Positions 1 through 11,439 of a stretch of DNA of 64,000 nucleotides are shown here, piece after piece. Made by a program: the position numbers and the translations under genes. The stretch is from Ceratorhiza oryzae-sativae (lineage: Eukaryota > Basidiomycota > Agaricomycetes > Cantharellales > Ceratobasidiaceae), in assembly GCA_030998015.1 (NCBI GenBank), contig JARWMV010000030.1, forward strand, positions 1-64,000. Reading direction: 5' to 3'. Within the stretch, counting starts at the first letter, position 1. Each line of letters begins with the position of its first letter. A model generated the notes under the pieces. It worked only from the letters and a program-made list of their open reading frames with translations. It was not told where the DNA came from and made no database searches.

Positions 1-1093
1 ACAAGCTCTATTTACTCCAGAATCAGTTTCTCAAATAGAAGCTACTCGCATTCTGGGAGTTAGAGGTCCTTCTACTTACTTGGAGAGTTATCTAGGAACT
101 TCATTTACTCCTGTAGAGAAAGACTATCCTAGACGCATAGGAGTAGGTCCTAGGCAATCAGGAAGAGTGCTAGAACCTCTATTACCTCCTGCTCAAGTGA
201 CTGAAGCTGGTCCTTCAGCTTTACCCACTATTGGAGAAGTAAATGAGGATGATACTGATCAGGACCAGGACTCTCCCTTGGTAAATAAACCTGCTAGACC
301 TGTCAATCTTTTGACAATGCTATTAGAAAGGAACCTTTAGGGGTCGACTTAGCAAAGGTCATGCAGTCACTATTGAGGAAGAGTTTCCACCTCATGAACA
401 GTATACTGGAAGACCAGCATCTCCTTACCCACCTAGGGAGCCAATAACCCCTTCTAGGCCAGTAAGGGATGACTCTGGGACTGTTCCTCAAGGGCTGTTC
501 CCCTTATTGTTACTACTAGTGAAGAAGACTCTTCTGAGGAAGAAGCTAGGAGACCTAGGCATAGGAGTTCTAATAGAACTTCAGATGCTGAAGCAGGTAG
601 GCCTACAGAAGATCATAGGGCTGAAGGTTTTAGAGAGCCTACTGGACCTTCTGTAACTATGACTGGAGATCCTTCAAAGATGCCAGTTTATAGCCCTGAA
701 GGGAATACCTTATTAGGTTTCCAGCCATTAGTACCTCAGTCACAATTACCTGCTGATGCTAGCATACATATGCCACAAGTTTCTAGACCTACTGAAGCTG
801 AAACATTTAGAACTCAGAGGTTTGACCCTTATCAACCCTTCGTGATAAATCTAGGACCAGGATTCTCTGGTCTGGCTTCTACTCCACCTAGGAGGCCACC
901 AGGACCTCCTCCCACTGGACCTCCTGCCTCTAGTGGCAGGAATTTCTCAGGAGGAAGTACAGGTCCACCCAATCCTCCAGGAGGAGGACAGGGGCCACCT
1001 AACCCTCCAGTAGGTCAAAGTTACCCTCAGCAAGGAGGAGGACATATTCCTCATGTTCCTCCCATTCCACCTATTCCACCCAATACACCTAGG
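1..1093 (+). pseudogene. gag: Gag of element A, N-terminal part (broken)
   Basis: This is the retrotransposon capsid-precursor fragment. It aligns throughout with the minus-strand gag of element B (about 7280-8370). It is the proline-rich, acidic, low-complexity N-terminal half, ending in a Pro/Gly-rich stretch just before the collagen-like repeat. Relative to B it has three separate 1-nt deletions, near 300, 338 and 495, that together restore the original frame. Frame 2 is therefore open at 80-300 and again from about 500 to 1093. The gene is cut at 1093 by insertion of element B and resumes at 11354. The start codon lies upstream of the window. Confidence 0.88.
1089..1093. repeat. Target-site duplication CTAGG, left copy (element B in A)
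   Basis: CTAGG immediately precedes the LTR terminus TGTTACGGG at 1094. The second copy is at 11354-11358, just after the other LTR terminus. A 5-bp duplication is typical of Ty3/Gypsy integrases. Confidence 0.93.
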
Positions 1094-1560
1094 TGTTACG
1101 GGTTAGGGTACACTTGAATATCTAGAGCTTAAGCAAATGTAGATATGTTAGTATACACTAATCGTACTCAATACTTCTTAGACTAGAGTAAGAAGGCTCA
1201 AAGTAGTTGCAACGCGATCAAGTAACACTCAAGGTAGTCTTAATCTTTCACAGTGTAAACTGACTAATTTATAGGTATAAAGAGCAAGACTACTATGGTC
1301 AGGTTCCCTTAGATATCTTAAATGTAGTTCAGCCCTAGTCGCTTGGACTAACTGATACTAATCTTAATACTAGACTTAAGCGATAGCTTATAGGATAGAT
1401 GGTGGGCTGCCTAATGCGTGTACTTCCTCAGCTACAGGTACTTAGATTTCCTCTAATAGCTGGTACTTAATGTCATGCTCAATCAGGCAATATTGTATCC
1501 TTATATATCTCTGTATATAAGATACAATGAATCAGACAGTATATAACTAATATGGTACTT
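1094..1560 (-). repeat. Truncated 3' LTR of element B
   Basis: The first 467 plus-strand bases match 10049-10515 of the intact LTR, starting TGTTACGGG. After the TATGGTACTT string the sequence switches abruptly to integrase C-terminal coding sequence. This is a deletion breakpoint at about 1556-1562, with a few bases of microhomology around CTTCTAGAAC. Confidence 0.9.
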
Positions 1561-4500
1561 CTAGAACCTCAAAGGGACCATCATACTTCATCTGGAGTTT
1601 CCTTCCTTTTCCCTTCTGATTTCTCAGCAGGTTCAGGGAATGTGGATTCAGCATGACCAAATCTCCTTCCTGTAGATCAAGATAACTATGATTCTTGTTG
1701 TATTGATCCTCCATGTGAACCTGAGCCAATTTCAAGGCATCCTGAGCTTGAGAGCGAATAGCTTTCATCATCTCATTGAAGTTCACAGCTTTAGGATCTT
1801 CTACAGAGGGTCTGGCTAAAGCTTTACCAGTAGAAGTAAGTAAATCTGAGGGTCGAAGTGGTTCAAATCCTAAAAGAAGATAAGAAGGTGTAAATCCTGT
1901 AGATGTATGCCCATGGTGTTGTAAGCAAAGCTAAAATCATTTAGGAGGTCACTCCAATTGTCCATTGAAGGAAAGACAAAAGCTCTTAAGGCAATCTCTA
2001 AGGTTTGGTTCATAATCTCACTCTGTCCATCAGCTTGTGGGTGGTAAGCTGTAGTAAGTGATCTCTGAATTCCAACCAAAGAGGTTAATTGTTCCCAAAA
2101 GGCTCCTGTCCATCTAGAGTCTCTGTCAGTAATAACCTGTCTTGGAAGACCATACTTGGTCCATATATGTGCATGGAATAGTTTGGCAGTCTCTTCCTCA
2201 TTGATAGAAGTATTGCAAGGGATAAAGTGTGCATACTTAGTTAATTTATCAACTATAGTTAGTATGGCATTAAATCCATTGCTAGGAGGAAGATCCATTA
2301 TAAAATCCATGGTTACTACTTCAAAAGGCTGACTAGGAATTGGAATAGATTGAAGAAAACCTCTTTGTCCATGTCTTTTAGGCTTAGCCTTTTGACAAAT
2401 ATCACAAGTGCGCACATATTCCTTAATGACTTGTACCATCTTAGGCCAGTAGTAGGTGGAAGCTACTTTATTGTAGGTCCTATGGTAGCCAGCATGAGCT
2501 CCTTCTTGAAGAGAGTCATGTATTTCAGCTACTACTTCCTTCTGTAAGTCTTTAGGGACACACAGCTTGTAATTGTCATCTCTGCAAAAGTAAATAAGAC
2601 CATTTTCTCCAACCCTGTATTGTTTGTAGGGTGGATTTAGATGATCATATTCGCCTTGCAGTTTCTTGAGTACATCAGCAAAATGGGAATCATTAGTGTA
2701 TGCTTCATGAAAGCGATTAACTTCAGATTCATTAATACTGATGTGTAGCTCATTCAAACCTGATGTAGCAAGAGAAACATTAGCTTTATATACTTTGTTT
2801 CTTACCTTAAACCTTGTCCTAAAACCTTTGGAAGGCTTTTCTTCATTGGCTAAAGCATGCATAGTCGATTGGACTAGCAAATCCTTCTCAAAGTCTACAC
2901 CTATTTCTTGGTATAGATTCTTCAAGGCATCTTCAGTGTCATTGTTAAAAGTAAGAGGAGTTGATAAGTCTGCTAAAGGTCCATCTTGTCTAGGGATCCT
3001 TCTTCTTAGTCTAGAGATTGGGTCAACATTAGTATGGACTTTGCCAGCTCTATGGACTATTACTAAGTCTGGAAAGGCAGCTATTACTATGCCATAACCA
3101 GATAGCCTTCTGTTCACAGTTTGGTAAGTCTTACTCCATTTAAGGGCAGCATGATCTGACACTACTACAACTTTAGCACCTTCAAGATACATGTGGAATT
3201 TCACTAGACCATCTCTTACACCTAGAGCTTCTCTTTCAGTGGCTGAGTACCTTGTCTCAGCTGATTTGAGGAGTCTTGACCAGTATGCAATGACTCGCTC
3301 TATGTGTACTTCAGTTTCTTCAAAGTCTTCATTCCAAGTATCTTCATAGTCAAAAGTTTCAGTACCATCAGCCCCCCCAGTCAGGATGACCTTTCCTTTG
3401 GAGTCAGGTGTAATAAACCTGGGGACAGGTAACCCTTCTTGGTGAGCTTTCTTACATTGATCATAAACTCTAGTTCCTTTCAGGTCCTTAAGTTTCATGG
3501 TTTGAATTTGCTGCAAGATAGCAGCTATTCCAAAGTCACATGCATCAGTATAAAGCCTATAGGGCATCCCTGGTATTGGGTAAGAGAGAACTGGTGCATT
3601 GGCTAGGACTAGCTTAGCTAGTTTGAAAGCATGGGATTCCAATTTATCCCATTTCCACTTGACACTCTTCTTCAAGAGATTAAATAATGGAGCTACTATC
3701 CAAGTATAATATGGAATATAACTTGAAAAGTAGGTCATCATTCCTAAGAATGTTTGTAATGTAGGTATATCCTTAGGTTCCTCTAATTGTAGAATGCCTT
3801 CCACTTTCTCCTTATGGGTAGACATGCCAAGTCTGGACACCTTTTGTCCTAAAAGGAGTAAAGATTGATATCCAAGGTGGCATTTACCAGGAGAAAGAGT
3901 CAATCCAGAGTCTGCAATGGCCTTTAATACTTTGTCCAAATGCTCACAGTGGTCTTCAAATGACTTGCTGTATATCACAATATCATCTATATATACTAGA
4001 GCAAATATCCACAAGAATGGGGCCAAAACATCAGTCATAACCCTTTGGAATACTGGAGGTCCATTTCTCCATCCAAAAGGCATTCTTCTGAATTGAAAGT
4101 GTCCTCTGTGACATCTAAATGCTGTCTTAGGCCTATCCTCATCCTTTATCTGGAGTTGAGTAAAGCCTGCTAGAGCATCTAGAGTACTGAGGTATTGGGC
4201 TCCTTCAAGTGAATGAAGGATGTCTTGTTGCCTAGGTAGAGGGTATTCATCTGGTATAGCTACTGCATTAAGCTTCCTGTAATCAATGCACAAGCGAGGC
4301 TTATTATTCCGCCATACTACAAGCACTGGGAAGCCCCAAGGGCTCTTAGATTCCTCAATTACACCTAAGCGCAACCAATCATCTATTTGCTTGTCTATAG
4401 CAGCCTTAGCTTCTTCACTTGGCCTATAAGGAGTTAAAGCAATTTCTTTTGTACCTGGTCTGAGATTAATCTCTACCCTGGCTGGGTAATTACCAAGTCT

Positions 4501-5849
4501 GCCATCTAATCCAAAAGCTTCAAAGTTCTTCTTCACCACCTTTTGCAAGCTTTTCTTCTGATCTGGGGTCAAATTGTCTCCCCAATGTACCTCTGTCAAG
4601 AGTCTTTCCCTAGGGACTGGCTCTGGGTCAGGCAGTTCAGCAGTTTTAGGGCCTCCTTCTGGCTGCTTTGAGAGTTCAATTTCTTCAGCAGTAGGAGAAG
4701 GTACTTTGACTTCCTTCATAAGAGTATTTATTAGATGTGCCTTGGCTTCTCCTGCCTTCCTAAGTTCTTCAGGCAAATCTTTTTCTTTATCCAATGCAAT
4801 CTTGGGGTCATGCATATATCCTATGACATGTCCTTTGGGTAAATGCACTGGCCTCTGAGAAAAATTAGTTATCTGAATAGTCTTAGTAGCAGGAGTGATG
4901 ATGCTGTCTGTAGTTCCATGAACATCTAAAGTTCCATTATTACTTTCTAGACTACCTTCAATAAAACCTTCTTGCAGTCCTTCCTGGAATTCAACTAGAA
5001 TAGGCACTTGTGTAATGAATTCAGCCTTTAAAAATACATCCCTAGCTAATTTAACTGGGGTAGCACCTTCAGGCCCTTTCTTTAAGGCTTTCTTCTTAGA
5101 AGATTTTTTCCTATGAAAGGCTCTTCTTTCTAGGTTTGTCTTGAAGTCTGGTCTAGTGTAAACTTGAAATACATTTCCAGCTTCATCCAATCTTGGTTCA
5201 GTTTCTAATTCAATCACTTCAGCAGACCTACCAGAGTTGCCAAAGAGTATTCTGCTAGGTGAGGAAAGATGATCTAAAGAGATTCTATATTGGTTAGAAA
5301 AGTCATTACCCAGAATGAAAGGTACTTTCATCCCTTTCACTACATAGGCTTCTACCTGCATCCTTACAGGTCCATCCTTAGTAGGGAAGGTTAAGTCTAA
5401 TACTACATATCCTGTAATACTAGTTTTACCAGTCACTTGAATAAGATTTATCTTTTGGCCAGATTTCTCTTTAGGAGGTTGTTTCAAGCTAGTCAGAAAA
5501 TTATAGCTAATCAGGGTAATATCAGACCCTGAGTCAACAGTAATTTCTGCTAAGCCTTCTTCATTCCCTACCCTAGCCATAGCTACTGTAGGTCTAGTTC
5601 CCAAGAAATGAGTTCCTGAAGGACGTTCCATCACCTTTTTAAGAGTAATAGTTTTATTCTCAGGGATTGATTTAAGGTCAAGAGGCTCATTCCTGGTAGA
5701 TAATTGAATAGAAAATGATTTGGTAGCCATTGTTTGATTTGCTAATGCATTATAATTGTGTACTGCCTGTATATCCTGGTCATCTGCATTTACTCCCAAG
5801 TCCTCTGTCTCATTAGATTCAGAAGGTTGGGAATTAATTAAAAATCCGA
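1561..5849 (-). pseudogene. pol: Pol polyprotein of element B (chromodomain deleted, one frameshift)
   Basis: This is a Ty3/Gypsy Pol. In order it has an aspartic protease (VDSGSD), reverse transcriptase with the YIDD active site (about 3980), RNase H beginning TDACDFG with an unusually long insertion, the integrase HHCC zinc-binding region, and the DDE core (MDF, TDRDSRW). The frame is open from 5799 down to about 1905. There a single missing base, compared with 16550-16560 of copy A, shifts it; the correct frame resumes at 1786 and runs to the deletion point. The C-terminal integrase tail and chromodomain are missing. Pol has no clear ATG and overlaps the gag stop in the -1 frame, so expression by ribosomal frameshifting is likely. 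Confidence 0.9.
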
Positions 5850-8800
5850 GTCAGAAGAAGAGCTAGAAGAATCAGATTCTTCCTCTTGGACTTCAGAAGG
5901 CTCAGTTTCAGATGATTCAGGATCAGAATCATTGCAGGCAGCTTCATATTCAGCATAAGCAGTTTGTTCAGCTTAGAGATGTCGCGCGAGAATACCGGCG
6001 CGTACCCGCACCGGATTTGCTCGGTGAGTTCGAATCCGTTGAAAAAACTGCATATATGCGCATGTTCGCGCCGCTGAGAGGTTTCCACGCATATATACAG
6101 TTTTTTCAACGGATTCGAACTCGCCGAGCAAATCCAGTGCGGGTATGCGCCGGTATTCTCGCACGACATCTCTAGTTCAGCTTCAATAGTTTCAGCAAAA
6201 TAAACTTGGACATTGTTAGCATTAGATTTATTATGCTTGCACTCCTTGTCATAGTGCATAAGACTTCCACAATGGATACAGCCTCTCATTCCTCTAGCTT
6301 TAGGAGTCCCTTTCTTATGTTTGGAAACATTAGAATTGTCTGGGGGGAAGGGCCTCTTATAGCCTTTGAATTTATCAGGCTGCTTTGACTTGAACTTAGA
6401 GTTAGAAGAATTTACTGCATGAGCACTAGCTTTGTGACCATGCTTTTTCTGATGCTTTTCAGCCTTCAAAGCTTTGATCACCTCCTTGACTGTGTCATAG
6501 GTAGCTTGGTTGTTCATATGGCAAGGCCAATCTTGCAATAAGTCTTCTTGTTCCTTAATTCTAGTCACATAGGTGGACCAGTCTGCAATATCCTCATGGT
6601 TGACTATAGTTCTCCATTGTGTAGGAGCAGACCTAGCCACTTCAGCAATGATAGTGAGGTCATCCCAGTCTTCTACCATGTCAAGCAGTTTCTTTTTGCG
6701 AAGTGCATACTGAACTGGAGTTTCTTTATTGTTGCCTGAATCCCTAAACCTGGCTGCCAAAGCCTTGTTCCTAGCCTTGGTAATCCAAGTGGGAGTCCAA
6801 AAGAAACTAATTAAGCGAGCTCTCATCTGATTCCAATCTGTAGACATTCTAAGCCTTTGTTCCTCATTGAACTGATACCACCATTGTTTAGCATCTCCAG
6901 TAAACCTGAATGGGATAGTCAGGGTGAGTTGGTTGTTCTCATTTAAACCCATGGCTATATAACGACTGATTTGGTCTATCCATTCATATAGTTCATCTGG
7001 ATCACCATCATACTCTGGTATCACTTCAGGCTTCAATTTCATGTCTAGATGAGGTCGATTATTTTGGTTGTTATTGTTGCCATTTCCTCCAGCTCCTCTA
7101 GGGCCTTCTGGGCCTGGTGGACCTGGTGGACCTTGTGGACCATCTCTTCCATCCCTGCCATCCCTTCCAGGGGGACCTTGGTCCCCTGGACGTCCTGGAG
7201 GGCCTTGAATCCAAGGATAAGGACCATTAGGAGGATTTCCAGGGGGCCCTGGAGGTCCAGGTGGTCCTGGTGGTCCTGGTGGCCTAGGAGTATTGGGTGG
7301 AATAGGTGGAATGGGAGGAATATGAAGAACATGTCCTCCTCCTTGCTGAGGGTAACTTTGACCTACTGGAGGGTTAGGTGGCCCCTGTCCTCCTCCTGGA
7401 GGATTAGGTGGACCTGCGCTTCCTCCTGAGAAATTCCTACCACTAGAGGCAGGAGGTCCAATGGGAGGAGGTCCTGGTGGCCTCCTAGGTGGAGTAGAAG
7501 CCAGACCAGAGAACCCTGGTCCTAGATTAATCACAAAGGGTTGATAAGGATCAAACCTCTGAGTTCTAAATGTTTCAGCTTCAGTAGGTCTAGAGACTTG
7601 TGGCATATGTATGCTAGCATCAGCAGGTAGATGTGACTGAGGTACCAATGGCTGGAATCCTAATAAGGTATTCCCTTCAGGACTATAAACTGGCATCTTT
7701 GAAGGATCTCCAGTCATAGTTACAGAAGGTCCAGTAGGTTCTCTAAAACCTTCAGCCCTATGATCTTCTGTAGGCCTACCTGCTTCAGCATCTGAAGTTC
7801 TATTAGAACTCCTATGCCTAGGTCTCCTAGCTTCTTCCTCAGAAGAGTCTTCTTCACTAGTAGTAACAATAAGGGGAACAGCTCCTTGAGGAATAGTCCC
7901 AGAGTCATTCCTTACTGGCCTAGAAGGGGTTATTGGCTCCCTAGGTGGGTAAGGAGATGATGGTCTTCCAGTATACTGTTCTTGAGGAGGAAACTCTTCC
8001 TCAATAGTGACTGCATGACCTTTGCTAAGTCGACCCCTGAAAGGTTCCTTTCTAATAGCATTGTCAAAGGATTGACGTGGTCTAGCAGGTTTATTTACCA
8101 AGGGAGAGTCCTGGTCCTGATCAGTATCATCCTCATTTACTTCTCCAATAGTGGGTAAAGCTGAAGTACCAGCTTCAGTCACTTGAGCAGGAGGTAATAG
8201 AGGTTCTAGCACTCTTCCTGATTGCCTAGGACCTACTCCTATGCGTCTAGGATAGTCTTTATCTACAGGAGTAAATGAAGTTCCTAGATAACTCTCTAAG
8301 TAAGTAGAAGGACCTCTAACTCCCAGAATGCGAGTAGCTTCTATTTGAGAAACTGATTCTGGAGTAAATAGAGCTTGTAGTCTCTTCTCGCTTGGAGTCC
8401 TTATAGGAGTAATTGCACCTAAAGCTTCAGGTCTAGCTGGAGAACTAGTTACAGGGCCAATGAAGCTTCTTCCTTGAGCCATAGCTGAAGTAGATGCAAA
8501 TCCAGAAGGTTGAATTGCAGTCATGGTAGTATCCTCAGCAGAATCATCTGCTATCCTTGTGATATCTTCCACTTCCTGCTCTTCTATTTGAACTAGCTCC
8601 TCTCCACCACCCACTGGCTCATCTGGATCCTCCTGAACTTCTAGAGGTTTGAATTCTAGACGACCAGTAGGAGATCTAATTGAGTCAATAGTATGCTTAG
8701 GATGAGGGGCTGGAGCATATTCTGGAGTCTTGGATCTACTCTCTGAATTTTCCCACATTATTTCATTGAGCTCCCTTTGCTTCCCTTTACCAAGGTCTTG

Positions 8801-9526
8801 CATAGCTTGGTGTTCAATAAAGAGGTAAGCCAAAAAGCGCTCAACTTCATCCCTGAATAATACACAAGCAACTTCATGCTGTTTCTTACTAAAAGCAAAA
8901 TGCTTCCTAGTTTCAGGGAATGCAGGAACATCTGGATGAGGTATAGGATGCCTGCTCCTAACAGGGAGCAGTTGGGACTTACAAGCAGAGAGCTTAGTCC
9001 TAAAGCTCCTATGCCTGTTCAAGTCAATGAACATGACAGGTTCTCCAGAAGCAGACCAAGACCATTCTGGCCTAAATGTACATAAATAATCCAATTCTTG
9101 TAAGAGATCCTTGAAGAATTCTCTACACCCAATGGATGGATATTTAATGTGCATTACATGGGGATGAGGACGTTCATATATCTTCCTACCTACTGCTCTA
9201 ACTAACCTTCTCCTATCTGCTATCTCTGGATGCATCCTGGTTAAGTTTGTCATCCTAGTAGCAGCAGGTTGGTAAGTCAGATGCCTTTGCTCTCTAGGAG
9301 TAAGAGCAATATATGAACTAGATTCATTAGGAGGGATGGGCAAGTATTGTTCATAATCTACAGTATCCTGGTTATGATAACTATAGTCTGATTGTACATG
9401 CCTACCTCCTGCATCACTTCCTACCATGGAATCAGATGTATAAGGCTCTTCAGGTGGTAATGGATGGTGAGTACTGTCCCAAAAACTTCCAGGGACATGC
9501 ACAGAAATATTTGAAGTACTGGCCAT
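5838..9526 (-). pseudogene. gag: Collagen-like Gag of element B, interrupted by a MITE
   Basis: This retrotransposon Gag is about 1,230 codons long from the likely start MASTSN at 9526; an in-frame upstream ATG exists at 9577. It has a long acidic, Ser/Pro-rich N-terminal half, then a Pro-rich linker. Next is a collagen-type Gly-X-Y run (GPP repeats, then [20 protein letters not shown] triplets; plus strand about 7090-7290), followed by a conventional retrotransposon Gag domain (about 6500-7040). A CX2CX4HX4C zinc knuckle (CIHCG, MHYDKEC) lies near 6250-6290. The 209-bp insertion (MITE plus duplicated site) after the knuckle shifts the acidic Ser/Asp tail out of frame. The first 8 kb of the gene is otherwise uninterrupted, better preserved than copy A. 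Confidence 0.9.
5974..6174. mobile_element. hAT-type MITE in gag of element B
   Basis: This 201-bp near-palindrome has terminal inverted repeats beginning TAGAGATGTCG; the arms stay similar for about 75 bp. It is flanked by a perfect 8-bp duplication, GTTCAGCT (5966-5973 and 6175-6182). Copy A (about 12485-12510) shows the uninterrupted site. The 8-bp duplication and TAGAG termini are typical of hAT elements. It has no coding capacity. It is CpG-rich, unlike the other MITEs here, suggesting a recent insertion. Confidence 0.92.
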
Positions 9527-9560
9527 AACAGTTCTTCTCCAGTTCAAGATGAATTTGTAC

Positions 9561-10001
9561 TTAGGAATAATTTTCAAAATATGTTTCAGTTACAAATTGA
9601 TAAATGGCTTGATAAACTGTATCCCAGTAGCTGGTATGGGGTGACCAGAAAGACCTAATAAATGTGTGTTGAACTTTTATTGGTTGTGGTTGATCAGGAA
9701 GATGTTGAATATAGACTTCAAATTCAAGTCCAGCACTTAGAGCACTTGATACTGAATGTATTGGAATATATGGCCTATAATTCCTAAATGTAAATGTCAG
9801 AGTGATATGTGGGGGTGGACCACTAGTACTACTATAACCTAAAACAGTAATTGTAGGGTTTGGGGCTTGAATCCAGACAGGATCTATCTCAAGAGCCCAA
9901 GATATGTTGTTGTATTCTGTGGTAAGAAAAGTATTTCTATACACAGAGTGGTCAAAATTGAGAAATTCCGTTTTGGGCAATAGATTGACCAAAAATGGCA
10001 A
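9561..10001 (-). CDS. Leader ORF upstream of gag in element B, unknown function
   Basis: A 146-codon ATG-initiated frame lies between the primer-binding site and gag. It overlaps the upstream in-frame gag ATG by 17 nt. The predicted protein starts MPFLVNLLPK and is rich in aromatic residues and Thr/Ser with alternating hydrophobics, suggesting a beta-rich fold. I recognise no domain. Ty3/Gypsy elements do not normally carry a 441-nt ORF here. It could be a separate small protein or an alternative Gag N-terminus joined by splicing or frameshifting. The matching part of element A is outside the window, so conservation cannot be tested here. Confidence 0.5.
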   Translation of the reverse strand: MPFLVNLLPKTEFLNFDHSVYRNTFLTTEYNNISWALEIDPVWIQAPNPTITVLGYSSTSGPPPHITLTFTFRNYRPYIPIHSVSSALSAGLEFEVYIQHLPDQPQPIKVQHTFIRSFWSPHTSYWDTVYQAIYQFVTETYFENYS

Positions 10002-10029
10002 TGTTAGTTGATAGTTACTTGATGTAGTA

Positions 10030-10047
10030 ACCTGGGTCGCTTCACCA
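10030..10047 (-). other. Primer-binding site of element B
   Basis: Read on the minus strand, one base after the 5' LTR terminus comes TGGTGAAGCGACCCAGG. It starts with TGG, complementary to the universal tRNA CCA end, and is in the right place to prime minus-strand DNA synthesis. Which tRNA it matches was not determined. Confidence 0.7.
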
Positions 10048-10048
10048 A

Positions 10049-11353
10049 TGTTACGGGTTAGGGTACACTTGAATATCTAGAGCTTAAGCAAATGTAGATA
10101 TGTTAGTATACACTAATCGTACTCAATACTTCTTAGACTAGAGTAAGAAGGCTCAAAGTAGTTGCAACGCGATCAAGTAACACTCAAGGTAGTCTTAATC
10201 TTTCACAGTGTAAACTGACTAATTTATAGGTATAAAGAGCAAGACTACTATGGTCAGGTTCCCTTAGATATCTTAAATGTAGTTCAGCCCTAGTCGCTTG
10301 GACTAACTGATACTAATCTTAATACTAGACTTAAGCGATAGCTTATAGGATAGATGGTGGGCTGCCTAATGCGTGTACTTCCTCAGCTACAGGTACTTAG
10401 ATTTCCTCTAATAGCTGGTACTTAATGTCATGCTCAATCAGGCAATATTGTATCCTTATATATCTCTGTATATAAGATACAATGAATCAGACAGTATATA
10501 ACTAATATGGTACTTTATTCCTCAGTACTAGTTATATAAGAAATCACACACAGACAAGAGAAAATAGAAAGAGAAAAAGAAACCAATAACCGGTCTGGGT
10601 TGAGTAGAGGAGGTGGTCTGGAAGGGCCTCAGAGGAGGTCCTTTTATACCCTGAGGAGGGCATTCCAGAGCCAAATAGATACATGCATGCCAGTGTGATC
10701 ATCAAAAGAGGGTACTGCTATACTTGGGGTACACCCTAGCCCAGTATAGGATAAAAGAGTAAAGACAGGGTGTGGATCGAAGGCATTGATGCATCTGAGA
10801 CCTGCTATTGGCTTGTAGATCATATTATCATAGTATATACATGTAATGAATGGAGGCTACATCTCAGTGAGTCATAAAGTGAGTCAGAGAAGCTTCTGGA
10901 TCAATTTGGGAAGCTCTCCTGACTCACTGGAGTCATTAGATCTTGATTGATGGTCCAGTAAGATCCTAATGATCTTCGGGCCATTCCGGCGCGAGGATCC
11001 GGTGGATCGCGACGATCTTCGGGCAGCAGATACCGCCGAAGATTGGCTATCGATAGAGCACAAGATCGCTCTGATAGCGTAAGCGGTAGCCGAGATATGA
11101 GCGGTGCGATGTTGTAATCAATATCTCCTGATAAGAGGAAATATTGCAACCTCTGTATCTCTCTGAGATCTTATCGTAAAAACTTAATAAAATATGCGTT
11201 GGAGAGCGGGAAATTTGTACTATTTAATGTAACGGAAAATAGTACAATTCAGAGCGCATACAAATTCGAGTATTTCACAATTTAATTACAGAGGCATCAC
11301 TTGAGGTTGGCAGAGCAGACTAAAATAATAGAAAATGTTAGTGATCCATAACA
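10049..11353 (-). repeat. 5' LTR of element B (1305 bp), intact
   Basis: This is the family-1 LTR in reverse orientation. Termini are TGTTACGGG at the plus-strand left and CCATAACA at the right, so the element-sense LTR starts TGTTATGG and ends CCGTAACA. It matches 20423-21730 (plus), 26725-28035 (minus) and 41184-42493 (plus) end to end. It contains a TATA box and a polyadenylation signal in element sense. The CpG-rich central part (about 10960-11110) has kept its CG dinucleotides. Confidence 0.95.
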
Positions 11354-11361
11354 CTAGGCCA

Positions 11362-11439
11362 CAAGGACCACCAGGACCACCAGGACCACCAGGACCACCA
11401 GGACCACCAGGACCACCAGGACCTCCAGGGCCCCCTGGA
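11362..11439 (+). repeat. Tandem 9-bp repeat encoding Gly-Pro-Pro
   Basis: A 9-bp unit (CCAGGACCA) is repeated tandemly and encodes GPP triplets. Copy A has more GPP units than copy B (about 7240-7280), so the array differs in length between the copies. Confidence 0.85.

Larger units (their letters stand above)
1094..11353 (-). mobile_element. Ty3/Gypsy LTR retrotransposon B, nested in element A
   Basis: This second member of the collagen-Gag family lies in opposite orientation, inserted into the gag gene of A with a perfect CTAGG duplication. On the plus strand the order is truncated 3' LTR (1094-1560), pol (1561-5849), gag (5838-9526), a small leader ORF (9561-10001), primer-binding site and 5' LTR (10049-11353). 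An internal deletion fuses the middle of the 3' LTR directly to the integrase C-terminal coding region. It removes the chromodomain, the accessory genes and about 840 bp of the LTR. A 201-bp MITE has also landed in gag. The 3' LTR terminus and both target duplications survive, so the deletion came after insertion or was carried by the inserted copy. Confidence 0.93.

Noticed and set aside
1094..1117. Gag C-terminus ending in CYGLGYT
   Set aside because: These residues come from LTR sequence of element B and are not part of the original protein.
5912..6175. Short frames inside and across the 5974-6174 palindrome
   Set aside because: They come from the MITE's inverted arms. There is no coding support.
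7049..7429. Trp/Ser-rich frame antisense to the collagen-like gag repeat (also 11338-11628)
   Set aside because: It is the mirror of a GC-rich tandem repeat coding Gly-Pro-Pro on the other strand and has no independent evidence.
10901..11149. 82-codon frame conserved in three family-1 LTR copies (also 20627-20875, 27582-27830)
   Set aside because: It is inside the LTR, needs a non-ATG start, and is lost in the copy at 41184. Conservation is explained by LTR relatedness, not coding.
11338..11361. ATG near 11338 as a start for gag of element A
   Set aside because: The ATG and the next codons come from the end of element B's LTR. The frame is a chance fusion created by the nested insertion.
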